DNA of 64,000 nt from Straminergon stramineum (taxonomy: Eukaryota > Streptophyta > Bryopsida > Hypnales > Calliergonaceae), in contig OY987271.1 in the NCBI GenBank assembly GCA_963920665.1, forward strand, positions 994,501 to 1,058,500, in the 5' to 3' direction. The first letter of the stretch is position 1. Each line of letters starts with the position of its first letter. This document shows, one piece after another, positions 12,634 to 25,184 of this stretch. Both the position numbers and the translations under genes were made by a program. The notes under the pieces are model-generated. The model worked only from the letters and a program-made list of their open reading frames with translations. It had not been told where the DNA came from and did no database searches.

Positions 12634-13317
12634 TAAATACTTGTAAGTGGGAAGCAATTTCACATTACCTTCATTGCTTGCTTGCTTGTTTTTTCTTCAA
12701 TTTTCAAATGAAGAGTGATTAGAACCCTTCATTGAAGTGATGGAACTGCTTAAATCCCTTGTAAAGAAGATTATGGATGAAATATCTGTTTTTCATCAAA
12801 AGACATACATTCATCTAGAAATTGGCCATTTCATTCTATTTAAAAAATTTTACAAACAATCCCTAGCTATTTCATCCCATGAAAAAATGAAAAATGTTTT
12901 TGCAAAAGTTTTAATTTTTTATTATTAGAATCACAGTGTTGCAAAACAATGTTTACATGTAAGAGTATTGCCAATGGTCTGTCTCATCAAGTTGAAAATA
13001 ATTCCAATGTAGGGACAAGGGCTTTTGGATAATGGCAGGAATGGTATGGTGTTCTTTAACTTGGACATTTGGCATACTTGACGACTGAGCCCCACAGAAG
13101 TCTAGCAAGCAATCTCTCCATAATTCTAAGTTAATTCTATGGGGAATTGCTGAGTACCCTTTCTGAAATGTTGTTTAAATATCCTGTTCTCCAGCTATGT
13201 CCCACTGGACTTCTTTTGCTCTAACTTACCTGAGATAGAGACAATGTTGACATGCATGGGTCTTCTTGTCGCCATTTCTATGGTACAAGTTACTTGGATC
13301 GTGCTTTGAGTACCAAC
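12634..13317. other. Intergenic stretch, no gene seen
   Basis: A 63-codon Lys/Phe-rich frame (12737-12928) has no family signature. Nothing else is supportable. Confidence 0.5.
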
Positions 13318-13321
13318 TTAA

Positions 13322-13385
13322 CCCTTGAAGGATGCTGAGGCCAAAAAGCGGTTGATGGATGACTTCATTGTTCATTGGAGAAATG
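13322..13385. repeat. TTAA-element left end, partial copy
   Basis: TTAA (13318-13321) followed by CCCTTGAAGGATGCTGAGG and about 45 more bases nearly identical to the start of the complete element at 13898. No matching right end was found nearby, so it is truncated. Confidence 0.5.
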
Positions 13386-13897
13386 TTAACTTAGTTTCGG
13401 TATTAAAAATAAATGAAATGCACTGACCATTGTGACTGACCATGTGCAGGCAAGAGTAAAGTATCTTGGAATTATTACTCAAAACTACAGGCCTAAGTTA
13501 AGTTATCGAAAGAGCCATCGAATATCCCACAGACATTCCCAAGTTGGAACAATAGGAGTAACTTAGTAGTAGTATCATATTTGGTACAAATTGAAACATG
13601 TTTCAATTGCATGAAAGAAGTGACTGATCCAAGCAGGACATCACCTCACTACAGGGCTGCAGAAATGTGATTGATGATTTTCCGCGTCTGTTCTTCGGCT
13701 GCTTGACTGCATGACTGCATAATTTCGGAGGTACGGACTGGTGGGTTGCAGTGTGTTTCTAAGCTATGTCAAGGTTGAGTAACTGAGCACCTGCAGCAGC
13801 TCTTGACACATCAGTCTACAGTACTAATCAAAATGGAAATCATTCTGTGGGTCACCACCAGAGGCTCAGTAGCGTGCAATTTCATAGTTGCGCTTGA

Positions 13898-14242
13898 CCC
13901 TTGAAGGATGCTGAGGTCAAAAAGTGGTTGATGGATGACTTCATTGTTCATTGTAGAAACAAAGAATGCACCTATTGGTTCAATAATCAGAGCACTTTGG
14001 GTGACTCCCTTGGGCATAGTGGTCACGTCTTGGCTTCAAGGCCCAAGAAGTTTCTGCACTTCTTTACAAGTTTGAACTTTGATTGACAGTATACATTGTA
14101 CATCAAGCTTATTACATAATGTCAATTGTACTTTTGAACTTTCTCGTGCAATATGAACATCATAATATGAAATTCACTTAGATATACTTTGACTTGTTGA
14201 ACATGTGAGAGGCCTAAAACAGGCTCCTTGGGCCTTGAGGGG
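13898..14242. mobile_element. TTAA-type MITE, 345 bp
   Basis: The left end CCCTTGAAGGATGC is preceded by TTGA (13894-13897), a one-base variant of TTAA. The right end GGGCCTTGAGGGG is followed by TTAA (14243-14246). The same left end occurs at 13322. A further GGGG-TTAA right end lies at 14529-14536 without a clear partner. Confidence 0.5.
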
Positions 14243-14699
14243 TTAAAAAAAAAGATAACTTACAACATTGGATGGGAGAAAAGATTAGGGAGCCTTGAAA
14301 GCACCAGTCTTGCCTTGAATTGGTTGGTTCTTCATCCTTTGCGTTCCCTGTCAATGATTTCACTATTCTCCACGTTGTTCCTACCATTATCAATCTTTCA
14401 TATGGTAGTAATCTTTGAAGGCTTGTGTTTTGAATTAAAAAAATCATCTTTACATCTTGAGAAGAGTATTTTTGAAAAGTGTGATGTAGATTTTGCCTAG
14501 ACTACAAAACCCAGGGAAAACTTTATAAGGGGTTAAATTCTGATGGAAAGGTCAATAAGTCTAACGTTTACAAAGCTAAGGTCACTTGTTTTGTAATTTG
14601 GATACTTATTGGTGTCGTTTTATGTTTTGTTTTCAAAATAAAACCCAAGGGAACACTCTAAGGTCAATTCTCTTCAATCCAAGAAAAATAGAATGTTTA

Positions 14700-16400
14700 T
14701 TATAGACTCAATGTATGCGTCCCAATCTTGCCTAGTGTGTGGCTCAGGTCAATACTCTTGGTCAATTCGTCCGACATTGGTCAATTTTTCTTATGCATGC
14801 TCTAACTACTTAAATGCATAGATATATTAGTAAATTCAAATATTTATATTTATTTATATTAATCCTCTTTTCTTTCTCTCCCTCTAACTGTACAATATTC
14901 TATTTAAACTCCACTTTCACAAACAGTTTGCATTTCTATTATTCGTTCGCAGTATAAATCAACAGATGCGTTAGTGTTCATTCCTGGACTCGACTTTAGT
15001 CTTCTCGTTCAACCCTCTTTTCTTTTGGAAGGCTATGTCAAATTGTTTAGCTTTAACCTTCAATGTTCACCACACCTTCACACCCCATGCAGGTACAACT
15101 CGCTCTTGGTGGTGCTAAAATCAAGTCAATTTGTCCAAAGTACCAAACTAGCAACAACCAAAACCTTGGTCCTAAGGCCGCACTAATGGACCTATAGCTG
15201 TGGAGCTAGTCAACTTGACCAAAAACTCCAAGCTCTATGTTAATTTGCCCAATGCTACGACTAAGCAACATTGTCAAGGTTTCCCTCACACTCATTCCAG
15301 TTCTCAAATCATAATCCTATACTTACAGATTAGTCAATTGGAACTATGGTCTTTACTTTCCCTTCATCTAATCTCAATACAAATCCTTCATCTAAATTGC
15401 CAATTTGACATATCTAAGTTTGAATTTTTTTTTAACACAGTTAATTTGACTTATTGATTTAAATTATCAAAACTTTAGTTTACAAAGAGCCATTTAGACA
15501 AATTGACACATTTACCTCCAGATATTCTGAATTTAGTTTCTCCATAATTTTCTACACCTCTTTCAGTGCTTTTTTCATGTATTAAATTAGTCAAGCAATT
15601 TATCAAATCTAGTTACATTACGCAGTCAGTTAGACTTATACATCTCACATGCTCAATCCCATTCTCCCAGACAATTAGACTACTCAGTCGATTTGATAAA
15701 ACAGCTCCCTGCTACCCACCGTAGCCAATTTAATATCCAGACAATTCGACCAGTGAGTTTACTTTTCACCGTCGACTAGACAGGACCCCAATTCTCAAAC
15801 AATTGACACTCTAGTCCATCAACCACAAACTAGTTCACAATTCAAATTTTTAATAATTCAAGCAAATTAATTAAACACACACATTTATAATCAATAATTA
15901 ACACAATAATTCCAAGAAAATACCGGCAATTTGACAATTCCAAGCTTACAGCCACCGGTTGTCTTAGCTCAACACGCAACAAGACAATTTGATGATTGAA
16001 AAATGTTTTATATTCACAGAATGGGCGCATACATACATCGAGCCATACCACTTGTATGAGCTTCCCTGAAATGCCAAGAGACCTTTGGACTTATAGTCCC
16101 CAAACGTGAAGACAACTCTTCACAGTGAAAAGCCATAGAATCAACTTGACCCTCTTCATATCCTATCAAATTGACTCTATTAACCATTTTTTCTACCATT
16201 TCAATTCTCAAGTAATTTATACAATTCTAATTGACCTGGTAATGGAAATAAGTCAAATTGACAGTTCTATTCACACCAAAAGAGTCAAATTGAAAATAAA
16301 CGAAAAAGTTAAAGCACTACAAAAAGCTTTTCAATGGTATATTATATGCTACATGAAAACTACACTCTCGTAGTGAGTGTGTATGCAAAGTTCTTTTGTC
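14700..16400. other. Diffuse array of GTCAAATTGAC-like motifs; no gene
   Basis: Variants of GTCAA(A/T)TTG and its complement CAA(A/T)TTGAC recur roughly every 50-100 bp (for example near 15123, 15209, 15397, 15445, 15498, 15670, 15737, 15927, 16140, 16170, 16251 and 16286). Small frames in the region (61-85 codons) show no domain. The pattern suggests a highly decayed tandem repeat or a cluster of palindromic sites. Confidence 0.4.
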
Positions 16401-16799
16401 AATTTAGCCAATGGATGTTGTGGGGTTTGGAGCAAGCTCAACAAGCCTCATGAATTGCATGGGAATCCAATGGCCTCTTGAGGGGCTCACATTCTTTCCA
16501 ATGGTAGAAAGGAGGTCAGAGGCACCAAATTTGGGAAGCTATAGTGTCCATGACCTCATTTCTAGTGGTGCTAGGTCTACTAATTAAAAGTTTTTATGTA
16601 GTAAATTTAGAAAGAAAGAAAAAAAACAAGATTCTTTGTTAAATTAATTTAGAGTTTAAATTTTTGAAATATATTTAATTTTGAATTTGGTTAGGATTGA
16701 ATGTTACACTCACAATTAGTTTTAGTAATTGTGCCAATGACGTTTGTCTTGCACTAGTTTGATTGATAAATTATAACATTTCATGATGGGTTACCTTAA

Positions 16800-18210
16800 C
16801 CCATAAGGGAATAAGGCCTTCTGCTCATCAATAAATATGGAAAACTACCATTTCTATTGTAAAGTGCAAAGCTTTTAAAGCTTTGTTTTTTGCATATCTA
16901 ATCATGGAATCTTGCACTTAACCAACATGAGATTGAATTAAAGAAATTGTAGAAACTTTCATCACATAGATTGCAAGATATTTGCATTTAAAGTAGTTGG
17001 AACAATTTTACTTGAACCTTGTCTCTAATTAGATTTTTAACAATTTGAATTTTTTTAAATTGAAATTGAATTGAAAATTTTGTAAACTAAAGAATTGAGT
17101 TGAGAGTCTTATGAAAAATATCACAAGGAAAATGTTTGATTTTAATTCCACCCAAAAAAAAGTTAGGTAGAAGTAGGTACAAGATAAAAAGGTAAATTAA
17201 ATAGTTAATAGTTTTGAGATGGAATTGAAACACACTAATCTCAATAGTGAAATTGCTCTAGTAGAAAACTAAATAATGTGGATTATTTCTGAAAAATTGT
17301 GAAAATTGAGTTTAGAAGTGGATCCTATAAGTTATTTTTTTTTAAAGATATTTTGAATGCCTCCAAAGCAAGATTTTCCAAAACTTCCTCATCATTAGTC
17401 CAAAGAAAATGAATTAAAACTTTCTATGTAGACAAAAACATTTTCTTTGACAAAAGGAATTTTAAAGTTTGAGTTTGATTTTCTACAAAAAGAATTGTGC
17501 TGCTAAGCAACCTCCATTTTGAACTTTGGATAGCATAATTTTTTCTTTTATGCATCTGTTGAAATATAATTTATATTTCTAAAAAGCTAGTGAGCTTTTC
17601 TATCTTCAATTTCTTTTCAAAAAATCATTTTGAAATCCTTAAACCTAAGTCATGATTTTAATCCTTAAAAGGCTTGAAGCATGATTTTAAGTCATTTTTT
17701 ATTTCGGGGTAGGCCTTTCTTGGTTCAATATTTATTGGATTCTTGTGAACTTTTACTAGAGATGTGTTTCACTATTATCTTGATGCCTATAAAATTCTAG
17801 ATTAATTCAAGTTGTGGTTAAAAATTTAATATGCCTCAAAAGAATATATATTTTTTTGTTATGGGCTTTCCTTCTTGGAATAGTGTTCAAAACTTACAAA
17901 AGCCCAATTTCAAAGGCTTGTAAATCAAAATCATATGCTTATATGCTTTTCAAACTTGGAGATTATGTTAAAAAGCTTGTGGAGAGTACAAACAAAAAAA
18001 ATTCAGCCTAATAACTTTAAAAAAACATCTTTTTGAGGCATATGAACTTTTTAATTGTAACTTTAGTTGGTCTGAAATTTTCTAAGCATCAAGCTAATAG
18101 TGAAACACACCTTAGGTTAAAATTTCACAAGAGTCCATAAAATATTGCACTAGAAGGGGCTTGGCCTAAAGTGGAAAATTTCTTGAATTCATGCCCCAAA
18201 CCTTTAAGGG
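16800..18210. mobile_element. TTAA-flanked element, 1.41 kb
   Basis: TTAA (16796-16799) then CCCATAAGGGAATAAGGCC at the left; the right end CCAAACCTTTAAGGG is followed by TTAA (18211-18214). Its internal text parallels 9968-11511, for example the 'ttgcatttgaag/ttgcatttaaag' segment and the following intervals. No transposase frame. Confidence 0.55.
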
Positions 18211-18214
18211 TTAA

Positions 18215-18818
18215 ACCCTAAGCACCCCATGGGACCAAAAGAGTCTTCACATAGTTTGAAAGTCTAATTTGAAGTGCTATAACTTTTGCTTATGATGTCC
18301 AAATTTAATAGAATTTGTTGGAAAATTTGCACTCTTTCTTCTAGTTTGTGGTAAAGTTTTTTAGATCAATAAAAAGATTTAGGAAATTTGTGTGTACTTG
18401 TCTAGTTTGTGTGGTTAAAATTTCATATCAATCTAAGAAGTTATGAATGATTGAGTGTCTAAGAAGCATTTTAATAGAAGGAGGATCAACCTTAGATGTG
18501 TTTTTAGCAACTTTTTATTGTTATTTTTGGACATTTAAAAGCCATTTTGCTTATAAGATGAGTCATTTGAATGATATTTTCCTTCACCAATGGATTTGTA
18601 TGCTAGTTTTGAAACACTTTGAAGTGTAGAATTTTTTCATTTAAGTGGATTTAAAATTGAATTTTACCTCCAAATGTGTTGCTAGGAAAATGTCAGCATC
18701 CCTCTTCAATAGTAAAACATTATAATCTTGCAATCTATGTGGCCAAATGACTCCAAATTTGATTCACATCATCCACAACACATATTCTAGAAGATTGTAA
18801 GGTTGAGATTTTTATACC
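18215..18818 (-). mobile_element. Family A element, reverse orientation, truncated
   Basis: The reverse complement of this stretch follows family A (for example 'cttctagtttgtggtaaagttttttagatcaat' mirrors the 6360-6385 region). It abuts the preceding element's TTAA at one side and another element's TTAA (18819-18822) at the other, with the far terminus lost. Confidence 0.5.
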
Positions 18819-18822
18819 TTAA

Positions 18823-19699
18823 TCCCTAAACATCCAAACTTTGTTTTTTGCTAACATAGTGATTTGGGGCAACTCAAATTTTTGGCAATACCCTCCAAAT
18901 GGAATTTTTCTTTTTTCTCTTTGAAATTTTTACACATGTGCCCCATGAGTAGCTTAAAGGTGCAACAATTTTAATAACTTTTGAACACATAGATAATTTT
19001 ATTTTTTTAGAAATAGAAAATTAAAGTTGGTTTTCTAGATTTATATATGCATTAAAAGCTTTGAATCATTCCATTTTGATTAATGAGATGAAAATTATGA
19101 GGAATTTTAGTTTGCGGGTAGTTATGGAATCTCTACTCTAAAATAAACTTTGAAGTGGTTTATTTGACTCAATTTTCAATGTTTTTGAACAAAAATAAAA
19201 TCATAGGATGTAGATTGTTTATTACAACATTACCACCATTGGATTGGCATTTTTCAATTCCATAACTAAATTATTAACAATTTACTATTTTAAATCATCA
19301 TCTACTTCTTTCTACTTACTATTTTTTTCTATATGTTGTACAATTCCAAATGATCTGAAAATTTTCAATTATGTAGCCAACTTGCCTTGAAGAATGAATC
19401 CAAAGAGGCACCACCATTTTGGACATTTTTTTGTACCAATGTGACCTTGAGAAGTGCAGTTGCCTGTTTATTTGCACGGCGAAAAAAAGGATTTTTTTCC
19501 ATAAAAACGCTAATATCTTGCAATCTACACATTGGAAATTTTTGAAATATTTTCCACATCTTCTCAAATCAGGGTATGACAAGATCCTACAATTACATGT
19601 GTCTAAAAATGTATTCTTTTTTCTAAAATTTGGTACTTGTACTAGAAATGGCAGTTTTGGAGAATGTTTGGTGAAAAAATAATCAAAAACCTTTAGGGG
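18823..19699. mobile_element. TTAA-flanked element, family B, 877 bp
   Basis: TTAA (18819-18822) then TCCCTAAACATCC; ends AACCTTTAGGGG then TTAA (19700-19703). The right half matches the left half of 29098-30042 in inverted orientation ('ctatatgttgtacaattccaaatgatct' here, 'agatcatttggaattgtacaacatatag' there). Noncoding on both strands. Confidence 0.65.
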
Positions 19700-20287
19700 T
19701 TAATGACATTTAGACCTATAACACTTCAAAGGCAAAGATGTTTTTAAACCTCCAAAGGCTGTGCTGGGCCTTTAGGATTAAATAAGGCACATCCTTCCAA
19801 TAAATCCATTGCATTGAAGCTCTAAGTTTTTGCAACCCACAGGCAATTCACATCAACCTGCAAAGCACTTGTGCCAGCCTACTGAGTGTAATTGAGGATT
19901 GTATACACAAGAGTCACAAAATGTGTGCATATTTCATATTGAAAAACACAGATGAAGGACTGTCTCTTATTTGATTTGCAGAACTTTACCACATACCATT
20001 GTATGAAAAATTGATTCCAAAAATTGCTCCTATAGCTGTCGTGGTTGATTATCAGACTTGTCTGCACATGTACTGTAAGTAGACAGCTGGGTGGCAGATA
20101 ATAATTCTAAAAAGAAGGAACTTTTGTGGGATTTTTTTCTGAAACAAATAAATTTGTCTGGAGGATAAGAATCCTGTGGATAATCTTGACCCCTCCATCA
20201 GGTCCCCCCCTACACAACAATGGGCGCCATCAAATTTGGAATACTCACCTGCAAGTTTCAAATACTCACTGCATTCAACATTGGTGG

Positions 20288-20398
20288 AAACTTGGGTTGT
20301 GTAGACTAAAAAAATGACCGTGAGAAGACCCAAGTAAGTCAAGTTTGTCATGTGCGTCTTTTTGTTGGTCATTTCTTCAGTCTACACAACCCAAGTTT
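20288..20398. mobile_element. Foldback/MITE with 20-bp perfect ends
   Basis: AAACTTGGGTTGTGTAGACT at 20288-20307 is the exact reverse complement of 20379-20398, and pairing extends inward through a diverged 'aaatgacc'/'ggtcattt' segment. Noncoding. Target duplication is unclear. Confidence 0.6.
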
Positions 20399-22361
20399 GT
20401 ACTATTGCAACTTTTTCTATTGGGGTAGCATGTCCAAGTACCACTGATTAGGATAAACCAATTGAAAGTCAAACATGTGCAATGTACTGTAAAATATCAC
20501 AGGTGCATCGTGTGTGGTGTTAGACCCCCTTGCTATCATAACATTCCTTGAGCAGTTGCTTCAACATCTATGCAATACTTTGCAATGAGAATGTACATAT
20601 TCTTTTTTCACATTGTCTTGAGAGTTCAATATTGAAAACTATGTCAATATTCAGAAGTTTTTACTTCTTTACTTCATCAGTCACAGCACATTAGGATGTC
20701 CATTTGGCCTTGGTATTGTAAATTAAACTTTCTGGTGTTGTGAACATTTAAAAACTCTGTATGCTGAACACTGGGTGCATGATGCAGTCTCCTCAGTGCT
20801 CCAGAATGATCTGATTTGAAGTTCTTGAAAGCTGCCAAGAGCTCTTCGTATTGGGTGATTACTGGAATATATCCAGTGATGGGAGATTTTCCTGACTATT
20901 TCACCAGAGTAGAGACATATTCCTGTAATCTTTCTAATTTTGACTTCAAGATAAATAAACAGAAACAATTGTGCACGTGCTGGGAACACCGTAAAATTGT
21001 AAGCCAACTGCAGTATGACTGATTTGTAAGAGCACTAGACTTGGATTGTGTGATCTAAAACTATGTGTAAAACTGTTGGAAAACTGTTTTACTAAGTCTA
21101 AAACTGTTTAATTCCAACACTAGGTACTGTACTGTACAGTATGATCCTTCACAGATATATACTGCAAAACCTGTAAGGAGTTTCAGATGCACTCAGTGTA
21201 AGCTAATGTGATCGTTACAAGAGATTCAGAAACATGTTATAATTTGTTGTCTCTGGAGTCTGGATCAAAGGGAAGGAGGCCTTGCGTTGGCAAATGCTGT
21301 GTTAAAGTTAACTTACACTGAATGTGAGGAAGCTCGAGTAAAAAGTGCTACTCAATAAGCGACGCATGTCAGGGTAGCAGGTCCTTGTTTCTTCATCGAC
21401 AACTACGGGGTTTCCATTGCGCAAAAAGAGTGCAAGTTACTCCGCAGCTGAGGTGCGGTAGATGCAATTAAGAGGTTGGAAACTATATATGCAGAGACAC
21501 TAAATAAATCGAAGTATTTTCACACTTGGTGTTCGAAGTGATGTCATCAAGATGATGTGTATCTAATTCACGTCTGATCGAGACCCTTGCTCACACAGCT
21601 ATCGACACCAAGTGTGCGTTCGTTAACGACCTTGGAAAAGTTAGCGGCAGGGGGACTACAGGGCTAGAAACTGCAGCACGTTGAACATTTGCGAAAACTG
21701 TCACGATTCTTTTCCAGAAGAGTAGAACATTATTTTCCTGACCATGCATTCAACAACTGAGGATCTCTATCTATCTAGATGGAATCTTAGAGTATCTCCT
21801 GCAAAAGCAGGACAGTGAGAGAAATCTGCAAGCCATTGTCTGAGTGGCCAACTTCTCATCCTGTTAGACTTGGCACTGAAAGTGGATTGTGGACACCAGT
21901 TGCAAAGACACGAGCTGAGAGTTGGGTGAACCCTCTGATATTTCTGAGTTGAGTGAGTTGTCCATGAACACTGTGATATTTTCTTCCAGGAAATAAGTTA
22001 GTAATGTTGTTCCTTTCTTTGCTCCTTCCTTAAAGCAAACTTCCATGCACCTACAGTAGATGAGAGTTCGCAAGAAATAATCTTGCCCGTACGTTCTGTG
22101 ACAAGAGCGATTGGGCAACGGCAGTAAAGAATGTTGTTCACCATTAGGCTTCAGATGCTCACCAAACCCTAATATCTTAACCAGTCTGGCAGAATCTCCG
22201 TTTCTGGCGATGCTTTTACAATCTGCCAGGTGTTATGGGATGGCATTGCTGTTTTCATTGAAGTCAGATTTCAGAAACATTATGGCTGCGATAATGGCGA
22301 GGTAATTGCACTTTGGTTCTGTCTGTAACAGAGGATGAGCAAGTCATCATCAGGTCGAGGG

Positions 22362-22437
22362 AGCAATGTAGTAGCTAGGTAGAAGAACATTTGTAGAGCA
22401 AGGTAGTAGCTGGATAGAAGAACATTTGTAGAGCAAC
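22362..22437. repeat. 38-bp tandem duplication
   Basis: Two adjacent copies of a unit containing 'gtagtagct' and 'agaagaacatttgtagag', about 220 bp upstream of the VWA reading frame. It could affect promoter spacing; no function is shown. Confidence 0.75.
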
Positions 22438-22645
22438 TGTAGTATCTCCATAATCTTTTCTTTTCTCGCCCTGTCCTTCAACGATGACGAGCCAATCGTT
22501 GCTCCTCCAAATTCAGGTTCACTAACTCGACCCAATTTTACAGATGATTCATCTTTCAAATTTTTTTGCAGATGATTCAATCTTCGTATATGCAATTTTG
22601 CTAGTAATGAAGCAAGAACGAAAGAATTAACTGAAATGGATCATA

Positions 22646-24178
22646 TTGCAATGGCGGTGGGATGCAGGGCCTCGGCCGACGCCGATCGTGCCCGGGAGAG
22701 TGCAGTTGGTCAGCAAGAACAACAACAAGGTGCCACTCGAGGAGACCAACCACAAGGTGATGCTGGAGCTCACCGGCGGCGACTCCACCGGCGACCGCTC
22801 CGGCCTGGACCTGGTGGCCGTGCTCGACGTCAGCGGCAGCATGCAGGGCGACAAGATCGACAAGATGAAGATCGCCATGCAGTTCGTCATCAAGAAGCTC
22901 AGCCCCATCGACCGCCTCTCCATCGTCACCTTCTCCGACGCCGCCGCCAGGCTCTGCCCGCTGCGCCAGATCACCGAGGCCTCGCAGCCGGAGCTGCAGG
23001 GGCTCATCGACGGCCTCAGGGCCGGCGGCAACACCAACATCAGCGACGGCCTCCGCACCGGGCTCAAGGTCCTCGCCGACCGCAAGCTCAGCGGCGGCCG
23101 CGTCGTCGGCGTCATGCTCATGTCCGACGGCCAGCAGAACCGAGGCGGCGACGCTACCCAGGTCGTCATCGGCAATGTACCCGTCTACACTTTCGGTTTC
23201 GGCGCGGACTACGACCCCACGGTGCTCAACGCGGTCGCCAACAAGAGCATGGCAGGGACGTTCTCCGTCGTCAACGAAATCGACGGCCTCAGCATGGCCT
23301 TCTCCCAGTGCCTCGCCGGCCTGCTCACCGTCGTGGCGCAGGACCTCAAGCTGACGGTGGCGCGCGTCGAGGACGAGTCGATGATACAGAAGGTAACCGC
23401 CGGGAGCTACCCGCAGACGCAGGACGCCGACGCCGGCTCGGTCACCGTCAGCTTCGGCGACCTGTACAGCAAGGAGGTGCGCAAGGTCATCGTTGACCTC
23501 CTCCTCCCCGCCATCGAGAGCGAGCGCGGCCCCGACATCCTCGAGGTCACGTACTCATACAACACCGGTGGGAAGCTGTTTGATGCGCCTCCCGCGACGC
23601 TGTCCGTGCGGCGCACCGGCACGGCCGCCCCGGAGGATGACCAGCCGGCGCCGGAGGTGCAGACGGAGGAGGCCCGCCTGAAGACGGTGACGATGATCAA
23701 GGCGGCGAGGACCATGGCGGACGGCAAGAACCTGGGGGACGCCCGGGACAAGCTGGTGGAGGCCCAGAACGCGCTGGAGGACGTGGTGGAGCAGTCGAGC
23801 CCGCTGGTGGACATGCTCAGGACGGAGCTGCAGCAGCTACTCGAACTGATGAAGTCGCAGGACGTGTACGAGAAGCGGGGCCGCCCCTACGCGCTCTCGT
23901 CGGAGACGTCGCACGACCGACAGCGGTTCGCGGCGAGGGGCGAAATCGAGAGCATGCGGCTCTTCGCGACGCCGCGCATGGACAAGTACCTGGAGCAGGC
24001 CATGAGGTTCGACGAGGACCCGACGGCACCGCTGCCGTCGGTGGACGAGGACGTCAAGGAGGAGGTCGCCGCCAACCCGCTGGCGCCCATCGCCGGACCC
24101 ATCACCTTCTACATCCAGGCCGCCATCCAGGCTCTGCAGGCCATCGAGAAGCTCATCAACAACGGAGGCAAGCCGTGA
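22646..24178 (+). CDS. von Willebrand A domain protein, RING-less WAV3-like
   Basis: The frame gives about 510 residues. A VWA domain (about residues 54-230) has a complete MIDAS: D61-x-S63-x-S65 (LDVSGSM), a Thr in GGNTNISDGL (T130) and D161 in LMSDGQQN. It is followed by a beta-rich region and a C-terminal segment with the DRQRFAARG and NPLAPIAG motifs typical of plant VWA proteins related to the WAV3/EDA40 E3 ligases. No N-terminal RING is present, so the ligase activity of WAV3 cannot be assumed; a cytosolic metal-dependent protein-binding role is likely. Base composition is strikingly GC-rich with mostly G/C third positions. The start is uncertain: the frame opens with TTG after an in-frame TAA, the first in-frame ATG is codon 39, and homologous-looking sequence (PGRVQLVSKNNN) lies upstream of it. 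A splice acceptor at 22665-22667 could join an unseen first exon. The stop is TGA. Confidence 0.85.
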   Translation: MQWRWDAGPRPTPIVPGRVQLVSKNNNKVPLEETNHKVMLELTGGDSTGDRSGLDLVAVLDVSGSMQGDKIDKMKIAMQFVIKKLSPIDRLSIVTFSDAAARLCPLRQITEASQPELQGLIDGLRAGGNTNISDGLRTGLKVLADRKLSGGRVVGVMLMSDGQQNRGGDATQVVIGNVPVYTFGFGADYDPTVLNAVANKSMAGTFSVVNEIDGLSMAFSQCLAGLLTVVAQDLKLTVARVEDESMIQKVTAGSYPQTQDADAGSVTVSFGDLYSKEVRKVIVDLLLPAIESERGPDILEVTYSYNTGGKLFDAPPATLSVRRTGTAAPEDDQPAPEVQTEEARLKTVTMIKAARTMADGKNLGDARDKLVEAQNALEDVVEQSSPLVDMLRTELQQLLELMKSQDVYEKRGRPYALSSETSHDRQRFAARGEIESMRLFATPRMDKYLEQAMRFDEDPTAPLPSVDEDVKEEVAANPLAPIAGPITFYIQAAIQALQAIEKLINNGGKP

Positions 24179-25184
24179 TCCATCCATCGGATACGACTAC
24201 TTATCACGCAGTTTCATGGGCATATCCGTCTTTGAATAATTTGGCCCTTTTGCAGTTGAATTAAATGTGTAATGTGTTTTCATGCGTCAGAACGCAATGC
24301 TGCATTTCTCTCTTGTGCAAGCAATCTCATCTCACCTAGCTACAATGTAACCGAAGAATAACCAGCACATGCGAGTATATGAAGGTACAATGCTACCATA
24401 ACAAGACTCATCCACTATATTGAACTTCCGTGGAACTCAAACATCTGGGCAGCAGCTAGCGGAGGTCCTAAAGCACCAATTTCTGGTAGTTTAACAACAT
24501 ACATTACAAAAAGTCCAAAGCGAACGACGCATCATGCAACTGGTACAGCGATATCCCGAATAATGGTGCACAATAAGTAAGTTCCTTCAAAGAAACTGGA
24601 AATAAAAACACTGTAGTTCTCGTCGACGACGTGGTGCTAAGGCTCCATCGGGCATATGGTATCCACTAAACGAGGTGGTGCCTATTACTTGCCCATGTTG
24701 ATGACTAGATCTGATAGCGTTGTTCACACCAGCCATCTTCTCATCTGCGATCGCTCCACCGCTCTCGGAGATCAAACTTCCAGCGGCTCAGCGACCTCTG
24801 CTTCCCTGGTGGTTGCGGGTCCACAATCTCCAGGATCCCCTCAAGTTCCTCGAGCATTGATATCTTTGCTGTCCTCACCATGTAGTTAGGTCTCTGGGTG
24901 GAGACAAGCACCAAATATATAAGTTATCATGAGATAATGGCCAAAGATTTCTACAAAGGTGTCCGAAAGGATAGGAAGCAACCCAGAAAGGCCAAGCGGC
25001 ATTGCTTTTACTGGTTGTTTGGAGTTCAGAAAATAGTGAGATAAAGCGAGGAGAGTTATGAAGAAAATAGTTGATCGATTGGCATGTTCATGAGGAGGAA
25101 AACAAAATTAGCATGATTTGAGTTCACAATCTCCTATAGTGGGGCTGGGCAAAGGCAGGATAGCAGAGGTCTTTTAAAAGGGGG
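24179..25184. other. 3' flank of VWA gene, no gene seen
   Basis: Includes a likely 3' untranslated region with an AATAA-like element near 24235. The moderately GC-rich 24600-24890 stretch has overlapping short frames but no recognised domain. Confidence 0.5.

Larger units (their letters stand above)
19704..22640. other. Region upstream of the VWA gene, no gene seen
   Basis: Less AT-rich than the flank to its left. Several 60-106-codon frames overlap on both strands without family signatures. It holds a perfect-ended foldback (20288-20398) and a 38-bp tandem duplication (22362-22437). The promoter and any first exon of the VWA gene should lie in the last few hundred bases. Confidence 0.5.

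Noticed and set aside
22627..23175. 182-codon minus-strand frame inside the VWA gene
   Set aside because: Antisense shadow of biased codons; Ser/Pro/Thr-rich with no family features.
22636..23496. 286-codon Arg/Gln/His-rich frame overlapping the VWA gene, starting with ATG
   Set aside because: It lies in another frame of a GC-rich true gene. Its residue content (runs of R, Q, H, P) is what shifted GC-rich codons give, and it has no domain.
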